A DNA stretch of 64,000 nt. It comes from Adiantum capillus-veneris. Taxonomy: Eukaryota > Streptophyta > Polypodiopsida > Polypodiales > Pteridaceae. The notes under the pieces are model-generated. The model had not been told where the DNA came from, made no database searches, and saw only the letters and a program-made list of their open reading frames with translations. The translations under genes were made by a program, and so were the position numbers. Positions 11,950 to 22,799 of the stretch are shown piece by piece (the first letter of the stretch is position 1; each line of letters opens with the position of its first letter). Location of the stretch: positions 131,496,018 through 131,560,017 of the forward strand of contig CM043968.1 of NCBI GenBank assembly GCA_014529385.2, in the 5' to 3' direction.

Positions 11950-12620
11950 ATTATGATATGGGAATTAGGTTATGGCTATAGTTTTGCAATTATGGTATGA
12001 CAATCAGGTTATGGTTATGGTTATGGTTTTGCAATTATGGTATGGCAATCATGTTATGGTTTTGGTATGGCAAGCAAGTTATGGTTATGGTTTTGCAGAT
12101 ATGGTTTGGCAATTAGGTTATGGTTATGGTTATGCTTATGGTTATGGTTTTGCAACTATAGTACGGCAATCATGTTATATGGAAAACAAGTTATGGTTAT
12201 GGTTTTGCAAATATGGTTTGACAATCAGGTTATGGTTATAGTTATGGTTATGGTATGGCAAGCAGGTTATGGTTATGGTTTTGCAAATATGGTTTGGCAA
12301 TCACTTTACGGTTTTGCAAATATGGTTTGGCAATCACGTTATGGTTATGGTATAGCAATCAGGTTATGGTTATGGTTTTGCAATTATGTTGTGAATATCG
12401 TAACAGTTTTTGAATTATGGTACATTTATGGTTTAAGAATCTTCTTGTCATTATGGTTATGATTTTCAAATCATGGTACAGTTCCTACTTGAAAACGTTC
12501 ATAATGTTATACTTGCGGTTTTCAAGTCATGTTTTAGTTATGGTTAGAAAATCTTCATGTCGATGTGCCTATGGTTTGGGAGTCGAGGTTATGGTTATAT
12601 TTTGAAAACTTGTCATGTTT
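11950..12620 (+). repeat. TTATGG-rich minisatellite (copy 1)
   Basis: Irregular higher-order repeats of about 40-50 bp are built from GGTTATGGTTATGGTTTTGC plus a variable (A/T)-ATGGTATGGCAATCA part. The array keeps one plus-strand frame open for 141 codons (12037-12462, many Trp, Tyr and Gly), a by-product of the repeat. The ends of the array decay into single-copy AT-rich DNA. About 360 bp before it (11580-11940) nothing is recognisable. Confidence 0.85.
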
Positions 12621-12829
12621 AAGCTTTTGATTTTTGGTTTCGTTATACTTACAATTTTAATCATTTGTATTTGAATGTACCTCTCCCTCTTCAGCGTCAA
12701 ACTTTAGGTGGAGTGCGGTTGCTTTTGCACTCTTCCTTTAGGACGAGAGGGTTGGTTCCTGGTGTTGCAGTACATGCAGCATCAGTTCCCAGCCCTCTCT
12801 GCCTAGAAAACATTTTGTAGGTTTTGGTG

Positions 12830-13111
12830 CCGATACAGGTGTCAGAATAGGCTAGATCTGGTATATCCCTTGCAATAGGCGTCGATATGCACACTGTTAT
12901 CAGCATTGGAATGATTAAAAGAAATTGGCGCTTATTTCAACGGGTATACCTACGCTCATTTCACCGTTTATTCGGATGATAAGTATACTAGCGTTCATAC
13001 CAACAATACGATACCGACGTTGATATCGACGCTTATACAGGGCTTTTTATTCTTTAAAAAAACTTATTGTTGTCGATACACGTGTCGATATTCATGCGAC
13101 GTGTTGTAGTG
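12830..13111. mobile_element. Possible CACTA-type terminus (copy 1)
   Basis: The block ends in GACGTGTTGTAGTG at 13111, the reverse complement of a CACTACAACACGTC terminus. It is preceded by several short GTCGATAT/ATATCGAC repeats in both orientations, the usual look of a CACTA subterminal region. No matching left end was found, so this may be a fragment. 13112-13400 holds nothing recognisable. Confidence 0.4.
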
Positions 13112-13401
13112 CAACCAAAAAAGCCCTTGATGTTGTAGCCATTTTAAATGCCTCAGTAGTGTCCTTAGGGCTGCAAACTTCACCTTCATGTTACTCTAGT
13201 ATGAAAACACGAGGAAACAAAGGTCCTTCATCCTCTACAACCCGAGTTGACTTGGTTCACGGATTAAGAGACCAGTAGCAAGTCCGCTAATGGTGGTTGT
13301 GGCCCTGCATTGTGGGACAGCAACATCATTAAGAGATTAGAGTCGATTGAGTAGCAAACATACAATCCAGAGTAAAACTTGCAGGCTGCAACGAGGCCTT
13401 T

Positions 13402-13406
<5 letters not shown>

Positions 13407-13453
<47 letters not shown>

Positions 13454-13457
13454 GTCT

Positions 13458-13496
<39 letters not shown>

Positions 13497-14165
13497 GATT
13501 ATATTGTTGTGCATAATCACAAAAGTTGATAGATGGCACAAATACCTATTATACAAGCCCTCATATGAACCATCGTGGTCTCTTTCTAGCATGACAAAAT
13601 CCATGCAGTCCAGAATGCATGAGGACTCAAGAGAGGATGGCTCATGAATCAGCATGCTTGAGAGAGAGGAGTCACTAGTGCCTGGGCCTTGCTCTATGCG
13701 CATGAGATAATCACCAGCATGTCTAAGCAAGGAGCTCGAGCATCCTCGAAGAAGACGACTCAAGGAGTCAAAAAATCAGGAGAGAGTGGCAAGTGCACTG
13801 CGAGCCTGCGAGTCACGACTCACCACTCACGAACCTCAATGGTTGGCCGAAAAATTAAAATGCAAAAACATGAGACGCATTATTGATTAATGCTCCAGTC
13901 TCCAGGGACCTGTAATCAGTAATAAGTGAGAACACCTATACGCATACTACTAAATAGACTATACCACAAGTTCACATTATGCATGCATGTGTGTGTGTGT
14001 GTGCGTGCGCGCGTGCGCATGTGTGTGTGTGTCACCTTACTCCTTATACTTGCGCTTATCCCAATACAAAAGCTTCATGGTGAAGCCTTTATGGACCATC
14101 CTAAGCTTCATTTGATGCCTAAGATGCCAATGATGCCCAAAATGGCCTCCAAATTAAGGCCGGGG
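13407..14165 (+). repeat. Internal repeat segment B (copy 1)
   Basis: Diverged second copy of segment A: (TC)n(GT)n, ATTATATTGTTGTGCATAA, the CCTGGGCCTTG and GACGACTCAAGGAGTCA blocks, a short GT/GC tract and CTTCATTTGATGCCTAAGA, in the same order and orientation as 10201-11480 but shorter. It ends about 400 bp before the host gene. Confidence 0.75.
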
Positions 14166-14530
14166 CCGGGCTGAATGGCAGTGATGTGGGTCCTTGAGGG
14201 ACGTGATTTGGAATGGGGCAACAAGGTGATATGAGATATCTTTGTGGGCTATATTGTACTTGCAAAATTCAAAGGTGCAGCCTGTAATAGGGAGTAAGCA
14301 ATGACGTGAGGCCTCGCCTCAAAGGTTAAAGGGTACTGTTGGATGCACACACTGAAATGATGTGGGTTTGCTTTTGAGCTTGCGATGAAAGAGGGATGGT
14401 GGAGCTCTGAATCCTGATGCGGCTGCGACCACTAAAAAAAGAGAATGCCTCGTGGAAAAAATGGATAGTCGATTGCCTAGGCTAGACTCTCAATTTCCAA
14501 ATCATGTAGAGTCTCAGCTGCTGCGATGCA

Positions 14531-14598
14531 TGGTACGTACGACGTGGAGCCCACAGGCTCCTTTAGCTTCATCCAATGAAGCTGCGCACATTTAAAAG
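14531..14598 (+). promoter_or_regulatory. Putative promoter of the BPS1-like gene (copy 1)
   Basis: ACGT elements (GTACGTAC at 14533 and GACGTGG at 14541), a CCAAT at 14573 and a TATA-like TTTAAAAG at 14591-14598 lie directly before the longest-frame ATG at 14602. The TATA-like box is only 3 bp from that ATG. If it is used, transcription would begin inside the frame and translation would start at Met28 (14683). Between copies the upstream region differs by two single-base indels near 14446 and 14461. Confidence 0.35.
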
Positions 14599-14601
14599 CA
14601 G

Positions 14602-15777
14602 ATGGCTGTGCCCGAATCCTTTCAAGTTTCATCGCTATCTCACGCTCTCTTCTCACAACAAGCTAGACTCCAAGTGAGCGAAATGGGTTCTGGAAGCCGT
14701 CTGGCTCTGCTGGTGCAGCACTCCTTCCGCAGGATCAGCAGCACAAGCACAAGCACTGCTAGCCCTCTTCCGCCGCAGCAGCAGAAACTCTACTCAGGCG
14801 CAGCAATAGGGACATGCAGATTTGAGGCCGATCTGGCCGCACGGGCGCAGCAGCTGCAGCTGCAGACCGGCGGCGGCAGCGCCCATCTCAACTGGCTGAT
14901 CGACGCCTGTGCCTGCACGCTCGCCACCCACTCCTCCCTTGCCTCGCTCCTTATCCATACCCCCTCATCTACACAGGAACATCCTTCTCCAGATCCCTAT
15001 GCACAGCTCAACTCACAGTTAGCAGCTATACCTCGAGAGCGCGCAGACGAGGTGCTGAGCTTTCTCGACGTCTGCACCTCCCTCCAGCACATGGCTGAGG
15101 ACGCTGAGCGCCAGCTAGGCTGGCTGCAGCGGGCGCTGCACATCGCGGGGCAGGCCCTGCGGATGCCTCACATGACACGCGCCAAGATACAGGCAGCCGC
15201 CCATCGGCTCAGATCGGCCTGCCATCAGCTGGACGTCAATGCCAGCAAGCATTCCAGGGACGCAGCGCACGCTGCCCTCAAGCGATCAGTGCAGACAGCA
15301 GCCCCTGCATTAAGCACTTCAGATCTGGCCGCCTTGGACGTCACCCTGCTCATCTCCTTGCTGATACTTGCTTCCACCCTCTCCACCTTCTCTGCTCCCA
15401 CCAGCTCTGCCATGCGCAGCACGTGCAAGCTGGTCGCCCGATACTGCAGCAGGGCCCGGTCAAGGGCGACAGTAGGACCACTCTTGTGGGCAGCCCCTCT
15501 GCAGCGGCTGCAGCGCGATCTCAGGCGGGAGGAGATGGGTGCTGTCTTCCTGGAGCTGCAAGGCCTTCACTCTTCCTCAGCCTCCCTCCTCGCCGCCATG
15601 ACGGCTGATCAGCTAGACAGCAGTGAGGGCGTGCAGGTGTTGCAGATGACGCAGGGCGTGGATAGCCTGCGTAAGAGGGCGCAAGAAGCCCAAGCGTGTT
15701 TGTCCACGCTTCGGTCTCACCTGGCCTCCCTCTTTCAGGCGCTTCTCTCGCTCCGCCTCGCCCTCCTAGATCACTGA
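14602..15777 (+). CDS. BPS1-like (DUF241) family protein, copy 1
   Basis: A single-exon frame of 391 codons, strongly GC-rich within AT-rich repeats, and the only convincing host gene here. It reads as a helical protein: a Ser- and Gln-rich N-terminus (1-65), LNWLIDACACTLATH (96-110), a DEVLSFLDVC helix (149-158) that matches the family's LDVC signature, a hydrophobic helix LLISLLILASTLSTF (249-263), and a C-terminal amphipathic helix (353-390) ending SLRLALLDH like the family's RVSLLNIL end. Length and absence of introns fit the plant BPS1-like/DUF241 (PF03087) family. In Arabidopsis the related BYPASS1 limits a root-derived mobile signal; its biochemical role is unknown. The related DUF793/ROH1 family is the alternative. 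No signal peptide. Met28 (14683, GCGAAATGG context) is a plausible alternative start. The assignment is from memory of family patterns. Confidence 0.68.
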   Translation: MAVPESFQVSSLSHALFSQQARLQVSEMGSGSRLALLVQHSFRRISSTSTSTASPLPPQQQKLYSGAAIGTCRFEADLAARAQQLQLQTGGGSAHLNWLIDACACTLATHSSLASLLIHTPSSTQEHPSPDPYAQLNSQLAAIPRERADEVLSFLDVCTSLQHMAEDAERQLGWLQRALHIAGQALRMPHMTRAKIQAAAHRLRSACHQLDVNASKHSRDAAHAALKRSVQTAAPALSTSDLAALDVTLLISLLILASTLSTFSAPTSSAMRSTCKLVARYCSRARSRATVGPLLWAAPLQRLQRDLRREEMGAVFLELQGLHSSSASLLAAMTADQLDSSEGVQVLQMTQGVDSLRKRAQEAQACLSTLRSHLASLFQALLSLRLALLDH

Positions 15778-15834
15778 TCATCAAGGAGCCAGCGCCCCCA
15801 ATTTTGCCCGCTAGCTCACCCGCACCATGAGCTA

Positions 15835-16330
15835 CAGCCCGCTACACTCATGTACACAGAGTAGGCACTTTCCTCTTCTAATCTAATTGAATATAATTGA
15901 GGCTTGTACAAAATATTTCACGTGTCAAAAGCAACATTAATATACTTTAGCCTGTCTCGCTGTCAAAACTGCTAACAAAAAAAAGCCATCATTAAAACCT
16001 CGTTCTGCAAGTTGAACTAGCTTACTGGCAGCCAAAGAATATTTATGCAAGTAGAGAACAGGAAATATATTAAAGAAAAGAGAAAGAAATACAACTTTGC
16101 CTCGCAGGTGGGGATAGAGGCATCCCTCGCATCGCTTCAAAAGGGAAAAAAAGCTAGAGTTCTAGGCAGGCAAAATCCATAATTAATCTCCCTCTAGAGT
16201 AGATCTTAAGCATAAGATCCTTCAAAAGATGCCATCTATGATTTCTTTGGATAACATGTAGGGGGGCCATTGGCAACATCTTGCATCTGATTAATCTGAT
16301 TAACTTTAGCCTGTCTCGCTGTCAACACTG
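15835..16330 (-). mobile_element. 5'-truncated LINE 3' fragment (copy 1)
   Basis: From 16330 leftwards the sequence matches the 3' ends of the LINE fragments at 17590-18060 and 22145-22600: the TAGAGTAGATCTTAAGCATAAGA block, CTAGAGTTCTAGGCA, and AGAGAACAGGAAATATATTAAAG. It then extends into a tail shared with 100-370. It contains only the last part of the LINE coding region. Confidence 0.65.
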
Positions 16331-16642
16331 CTAACAAAAACAAGGTGAAGAATCACTGTGGCCTGCTAAGGAAATGTGATGGAAAAGTAGATGAGAGTTG
16401 TAAAAGAACATTTATATTATAGAAGGAAGATAATATTTAAGTAACCTTCCTTTTCAATCAAAGAGGACTTTGTCCACCATCAAAAACCTCTATATCAACG
16501 GTTCAAAAGATGCACATTTTCTCAATCTTCCCCCATGGCTTTCTGAAGGCTAAAAAAGCTTTATTATTACATTGACTTCTTTGAGCTTTCATCACTTCAC
16601 ACCATGTAATCAAGTTTGATCCAAGATAGACCAAAAGCAAGA

Positions 16643-16686
<44 letters not shown>

Positions 16687-17589
16687 CCCAATAGAAGTAG
16701 AGTACTCCTAAGTTTGTTGAACAAGGGCTAGCACCTCATGCAAAATAATGTCTATCATAAGCTTTTAAGTTTGGTACTATCAAAGAATTCTTTGCAGCAT
16801 CTTACATATATTTATGTTTGTTGCATCTTACATATGTTATGTTTGTTAGAATATATCAAGAGGCTATGTCATGCATCATTTTTAAAAATGCAATAATAGG
16901 AAGAGAGTATTGATTGTGTTCCACTTGGAAAAGAAGATATCCCTACAAGAAAAGAGGCAATGTTTCTTTGGCGGGGACGAGCGGTACAAAGAGAACCCCC
17001 ACACCACAAGGGATCGTTTTCAATGACCCCCAGCCAGTGTCCGAGAAAAGTGTGCCTCAGCTTAGCCTTGAGCCGGTTGCAAAATCAAAGTAGCCGGTTG
17101 AGGGGAGGACAAGAAGGAGAAAATTCCGCTTAAAATACATGGAAAATAGTGTAATTTTGCAAAAATACGGGCTAGTATGGTAAAATTTCCGGTTCAAATT
17201 TGTCTTGGAGGGATTTTTGAATGTTTGTGAAAATAATTTTTCCCGGAACACTGCCCCCAGCAAGAGTGAAAGAAATGGACCCCCAAAGCCATTTGTGCCT
17301 CACAACCACACGTTGAAGGAAAGAAACGTAAGCCTTTAAAGTGAGAGAGAGTGAAAGGGATATTGTTCTCAAAAGGTGTGCAACATAAGATTTGACTGAT
17401 AAACAAGATGTTCAATCGATTATGATATTAATTTTTGTAATGATATGGAACCCATTCTCTTAAATAAAAGAACTGTTTTACAAACTAAAATAACAAAAAT
17501 ACGTGAAAGAGGACGAAAAAGATTGTGTCTGTCCAAATTTTTAATGGTCCTCTTTAAAGAAAGAAGTACACAATTGTCAACACCTTTCA
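16331..17589. other. Unassigned sequence with a (TC)n tract (copy 1)
   Basis: A (TC)20 tract lies at 16645-16684. The rest is AT-rich with no recognised gene; minus-strand frames of 66-73 codons around 17057-17415 lack motifs. A small direct repeat (CATCTTACATAT twice) is at about 16798-16837. Confidence 0.4.
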
Positions 17590-19530
17590 CAAAAACCTAA
17601 TAAAAATATTTGAAAACAACCAGATTGTACACGTGTCCACCATCCGATCGACTTGCATCCACGGTCCAAAAATTGCACCAAAAATCCACCCACCCTACTA
17701 TGGCCTTCTGTGCACAAGCCAAAAAGCCATCTTTAAAACCTCGTTCTGCAAGTTGAACTAGCTTGCTGGCAGCCAAAGAATATTTATGCAAGTAGAGAAC
17801 AGGAAATATATTAAAGAAAAGAGAAAGAAATACAACTTTGCCTCGCAGGTGGGGACAGAGGCATCCCTTCAAAAGGAAAAAAAGCTAGAGTTCTAGGCAT
17901 GCAAAATCCATAATTAATCTCCCTCTAGAGTAGATCTCAAGCATAAGATCCTTCCAAAGATGCCATCTATGATTTCTTTGGATAACATACAAGGGGCCAT
18001 TGGCAACATCTTGCATCTGATTAATGGCAACATCTTGCATCTGATTAATACAAGAGAGACAGTAACTTTCTTTAATTGTATGACAAAGGGATTGGAGTTG
18101 TCCTCCATTTTTGCTTGAAGATTGTTTCTATCCTCAGAGATGGCTAGCAAGCCCACAAGTAAGCCATTCTCCACATATTCCATAGTGGAATATCCATCCT
18201 GACCTTTGAACCCATTGTTTAGAGCACCAATTGAGGCTCATCCACCCTGCAAATAATTTCTTCAAGACAACCAGAAGAAATATTGTTCAAAGGTTAGAAA
18301 TCTGGATAGGGGTTAGTCATGTTCCATTTCTCTACAAATCCCCCCAGGTTCTAATCCCTCCTTTGAAACACTTGTGAGCTTTGATTGTCAGAATTTTACC
18401 AAGCTTTTTGGCAACCCACCCCAACCAAATAGAATCCTCGGTTAACATATGGCAGTTAGACAAAATAGACTTGGGTAAGTGTAAAACCTCTCTGATGCTG
18501 AACCAAGAATTCCACACTCTAATAATGAGTTGGAAGCCTACGTGTTTGAATTTCCAGCCAGAGGACATCACATCCCAAAGAGAGAGATTTCTCTGAGCTT
18601 TGTAATCTTGCGCATAGAATTAAGGAATGTGTCTTTTAATCAAACAGGCCCAGAAGCCTTCACTATCGATGGCTCTAACTATCCATTTGCCTACCATTTT
18701 GACTGCCATGTTGTCTATATCCAGAATGCCTAAGCCTCCCCTTGTTTTGTGGTAGCAGCAAGTCTTCCAAGCAACTTTGGTAATTATAGTAAATTCCTTA
18801 GAGCCACCCCAAAGAAACCTTCTTGCCAAAGACACTACTTGCTTGAGTTGGGTAGAGGTGGGCCTGCAATATGAAAGGAAAACAAAGACACTACTTGCTT
18901 GAGTTGGGTACAGGTGGGCTTCCAACATGAAACGAAAACAAAGGTCCTAGAAGCCAAAGAGGGTTGAAAAGCCTGTCCCATAAACACTTTCCTTCTGAGT
19001 TTGTCCATGATCCACTCCCACCTTTGCTCCATAGTTACCTTGAACCCCATTAGGATCGCCAAAAGCCTGAAGACCTAGCCATTTGATATCACTTTGCAGC
19101 CTACATCTATGACAAAGGAGGGAGTTACCCCATTTGAAGCTTTAAAACTAATCTTTTGATGGCGAATTTGTGACCCAATAGCTTGACAAAAAATATTCAG
19201 ACATTCCATGAAATCATCAACTGATTCATTATCTACATTAGTAAGAGCATTTGTATCATCTACAAACATTTGTAAACAAAGATCATTTGAGGACCCAACA
19301 ATCTTGATACCTGTTAACTTGCCTTCTTGCATCCTTTCTTAACCAGCCAGCCAAATGCATCTGAGGCAATAGCAAACAAGAGTGGGGCTAAAGGGGAGCC
19401 GTGCCTGATAGACCTCATCAGAATAATTACATTAGTTAACTCCCCATTCACAAATATTCTGGTAAAGGAATTTCCAAACAATACCTGAACAAACCTGATG
19501 GATTTTTTGCCCAATCAGATAAGAAGCGTT
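17590..19530 (-). pseudogene. L1-type LINE reverse transcriptase, C-terminal half (copy 1, frameshifted)
   Basis: On the minus strand the reading runs through IRHGSPLAPLLFAIASDAFG (RT palm region), then MFVDDTNAL at about 19270-19244, the F/YxDD catalytic site with Val in the variable place. After that come WEWIMDKL and FLWGGSKEFTI...VAWKTCCYHKTRGGLGILD, the conserved post-RT segment of plant LINEs, then IREVLHLPKSIL and a 3' tail. N-terminal RT and endonuclease are absent. Copy 1 has lost one T at about 19337, splitting a frame that is open in copy 2. A 56-bp tandem duplication at about 18827-18938 also breaks the frame. Dead fragment. Confidence 0.85.
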
Positions 19531-19848
19531 TTTTAAATAAGTGACGGTATTTCCATGAGGGACACTCTCGAGAGAGGAAAACAAGTCACAATGTGAAGTA
19601 ATGTGCTTTGTAACACCACTATCAAAGTACCAAACATGTGAATGTGCAACAACTAACATACATGCATCATGATAGGAGGATCATAAATACCGCATTTGCA
19701 TCTACATCAATAGCACAATCATCATTTCTAGAAGATTTTGCAATTGCTTTATTGGTTGTAGATCAAGCCTCTTTCTTCTTGGCCTTTTTTGTCTTCAACT
19801 TAGGACATTGCTTTATCAAATGAGAATTAACCTTGCAATAATGGCATG

Positions 19849-21400
19849 TGTCATAAATTAAATCTAATATCTAACCAACCCAAATGATTTTCTCACATTA
19901 AGCTGATCATTTAATGTGGGATAATAAATGGGAACAATGGCTAGAATATAGACATGTGCGTACGGATCTATCTCAACACGGGGCCAATAGTAAAGGGGTC
20001 CAAATGAGAGATGGTCTGTCAAAGATAAAGGATAACTAATGGAGCTTAAAATACCTTAGGGTTAGCCTCATTAAAGACCTCCAATGGTTAGTGTTAAAAG
20101 TCCCTTCACCTTAGGCAAGCTAGGGTTGAGCTTGAGGTGGGAACCCGACCTAAGCTTGAGGTGCTTGTCGTGCTTGATGACTAAGGTGCTTGAGGTGCTT
20201 GTCATGCTTGATGACTAAGGTAATTGAAGTGCTTGTCATACTTAATGAGGAAGGTGCTTGAGAAGCTTCCCATGCATGGGGGGTAAGGTGCTTGAGCCAA
20301 AAAGAGACCCAAGAAAGGAGGTGGAAAGTCCCAAAGTTAGGGGAATCTTTGACTTAATCTCCCACTCACCCAAAGGGCACCCCTTTTCTCAAGGGGCACA
20401 TGGGACACATGTCAAACTCTCCTTATGCTTAGCCACATGGTTTGTTTGAATGCTATAATTGGTTGGGCTAAAGAGGGGTCCAATGAGCTTCTAGTTCCAT
20501 CCAACAAATATCTAGATATTTTCAAGCTCTCTCTCTCTCTAAGGGATAAGGAGGCCACTTGTTCAAAGACTACCCATGTAGTTGAAACGTATGCTGCATG
20601 TGATTGGTAAGGAGGCGAGGGGTCCAATGAGCTTGAGACATGGAAAAAAGGGTAGAACTCACCCCAAGCAAGCAAGGGGTGTGCTAGGGGGGTATACACC
20701 ACACACACACAATCATTTTGTGGATTCATTCTCACTTGGTGAAAGTACAGGAACTCTACCTCCTTCTCCAAGCTTGTGAGAAGTTAGAGCCTACACCAAC
20801 ACTCTTGGCTATGGAATGAAAATCCAACCAAGAGCCATGCTTCAATGCTTAAGCTTTCCATCGTCATTACTATGCTATTATGTATGCTAGCAAGACGATT
20901 GATGATAAGGAGGAGCTATTTCTTTCTCCTATGGAATGTTTCTTCTTCCTCTTCACTACCCTCATTCCCCGCTAGCTCTCTCCACCTTTGAAGGTGTTTG
21001 AGGCCTTGGGACTGAGGCTTGGGATAGTTAATGCTTTCTACAAAGTTTATGTTATGCTTGTGATGCATGATGATTTCCATCTTCATTGCATCACCTAGGT
21101 CACAAGGAACACAAAGATTGTATTGTACCAAGTCTCTCTTGATGGGAGAAACTATAATACAAATGCCTATTGGAGGGGGGACCGGCTCCGTATGAATCCG
21201 GTCCTCAACTGTTGTCATGTTCTCTAAACTCTCTTTCTTGCAAAAGTATTTTTCATGCCAAGTTAACTAAGTACCATGTTTATGTTGCTATCATCAATTA
21301 AGTTCACCCGCTATACTCAAAAATTAACCTCACAAGAGTGCTTTATCTAATTTCTTAATTCCGCTACTACTATCAAAGTTCTTAGGCCATTTCCATTACA
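19849..21400. mobile_element. Solo LTR, 1552 bp, with GCATG target duplication (copy 1)
   Basis: Begins TGTCATAAATTAAATC and ends CCATTTCCATTACA (TG...CA), and is bracketed by GCATG at 19844-19848 and 21401-21405. Removing it with one GCATG joins the copia gag basic region to its CCHC knuckle. No gag-pol lies inside, so it is a solo LTR from recombination between two LTRs. It contains a 34-bp minisatellite at 20161-20262 and short TC runs. No paired full-length element is in the window, so superfamily is unassigned. Confidence 0.85.
20161..20262 (+). repeat. 34-bp minisatellite inside the solo LTR (copy 1)
   Basis: GTGCTTGTC recurs at 20161, 20195 and 20229, a strict 34-bp spacing, with the unit GTGCTTGTC(G/A)TGCTTGATGA plus CTAAGGTGCTTGAG. 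The same array is present in copy 2. Confidence 0.85.
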
Positions 21401-22144
21401 GCATGCATCTTCTTCTTGCCTTTTTCACCAAAATTCCTAGAGAAGTTGATGCCAGCAAAAGCATTAGATATGAGAGATGATCTACTACTCACAAAATAAC
21501 CACGAGAAGTGGTTGCATTGGTTACCACCTCCAACAAAATCCTGCTCAAGTGCATGATGTTCAGCCATTTTCTTTCTTGAAAGTGACTCTTGTAATAGCA
21601 ATGTGCATATGCATCAAGAACAATATGCACAAATTATCTGTCAAAAATAACTTCACTTGCAAAAACCAGTTTCTCATTGATATACTTGACACAAGCAAGA
21701 AAAGTATCCATGTCATCTTCCTCTTGCATAATCTTTGACTCGATCTCTTTACACAGTAATGTAATTTTAGCCTAATTGCAACTTACATAAAGACCAATCA
21801 AAGTATCCCAAGCCTTTGTCATTGATTTTATTGATAAATGTGAGGAGTGATATTGTGTTTCACACATAATGCAATCAATGCATGCGCCTGAGCATCTCTA
21901 ACATCCCAACAAGATTGCATAGTTGTAGGCAAAACCAACTCTAACAGCAACAAACATGCTAGAACCCGCAACATCCTCAATAGATCCTGTATCCATAGAA
22001 GGTGGATGTGAATCAATGTCTTGCACAACATTGTACACAAGAACATGCGTCATCAGATAAGCCCACATTGGGTAGTTGTCCCCATCCAATTTTTCCTCAG
22101 CACAGCGAACATCTCGAAATCATTTATGTTATTGTCAACCAATG

Positions 22145-22660
22145 CGAGTGATTTCGTTCTGCAAGCTGAACTAGCTTACTGGCAGCCAAGATTTATGCAA
22201 CTGGTCCTTTTTTTTTAGAGGACAGGAAATATATTAAAGAAAATAAATTAAATACAACTTTTTCTCACGCGTGGGGAGAGAGGCATCCCTTCAAAAGAAA
22301 AAAAAAAACTAGAGTTCTAGGCAGGCAAAATCCATAACTAATCTCCCTCTAGAGTAGATCTTAAGCATAAGACCCTTCCAAAGATGCCATCTACGATTTT
22401 TTTGGAGAACATGCAGGGGCCATTGGCAACATCTTGCATCTGATTGATACAAGAGATAAAGTAAGTTTCTTTAACTGTATGACAAAGGGGTTGGAGTTTT
22501 CCTCCATTTTTTGCTTGAACATTGTTTCTATCCTTTAAGACTACCAAGCCCACGGGTACACCAGTCTCCACATATTCCAGAGTGAAATATCCATCCTAAC
22601 ATGTACACCCATTGTTTAGAGCACCAATTGAGGCCCGGCCACTTCTTGTTTAACTTCCTT
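22145..22660 (-). mobile_element. 5'-truncated LINE 3' fragment at the unit junction (copy 1)
   Basis: Matches the C-terminal coding and 3' tail of the LINE at 17590-18230 (for example MPSKKIVDGIFGR-like reading GIFGRVLCLRSTLEGD versus GIFGRILCLRSTLEGD). It is followed across the unit junction at 22700 by the LINE tail of the next unit, so the amplification junction lies in or next to LINE sequence. Confidence 0.65.
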
Positions 22661-22799
22661 TCTAGTTGCTCATCAAATTCTAGTATGCAGGAGAACTTCT
22701 TGTAGGCCTTCTAAGCATATTGTTGCAGATAGATTTCCTTGTTCTGCCTAAATTTTGAACTCATTTGTAGAAGTATCAACTTATCCAACCTGCAAACAA

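Larger units (their letters stand above)
19530..22120 (-). pseudogene. Ty1/copia gag-protease fragment, split by a solo LTR (copy 1)
   Basis: From 22120 leftwards: LDGDNYPMWAYLMTHVLVYN-type gag start (YPMWAYLMTHVL at about 22070), the UBN2-like stretch AWDTLIGLY...KEIESKIMQEEDDMDTFL (21820-21690), then a basic region. After the solo LTR the CCHC knuckle CHYCKVNSHLIKQC (about 19846-19805) and protease WYFDSGVTKHITSHC (about 19630-19590) follow. Protease DSGA is DSGV here. Stops and a frame shift make it non-functional. At about 19530 it abuts the LINE reverse transcriptase, and integrase and RNase H are missing. Confidence 0.85.

Noticed and set aside
15225-15784. Minus-strand frames of 67 and 87 codons within the BPS1-like gene
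   Set aside because: Antisense shadows of a GC-rich coding frame, which naturally lacks stops on the other strand.
20161-20262. CRISPR-like array
   Set aside because: Direct 34-bp repeats without distinct spacers, inside a plant LTR; an ordinary minisatellite.
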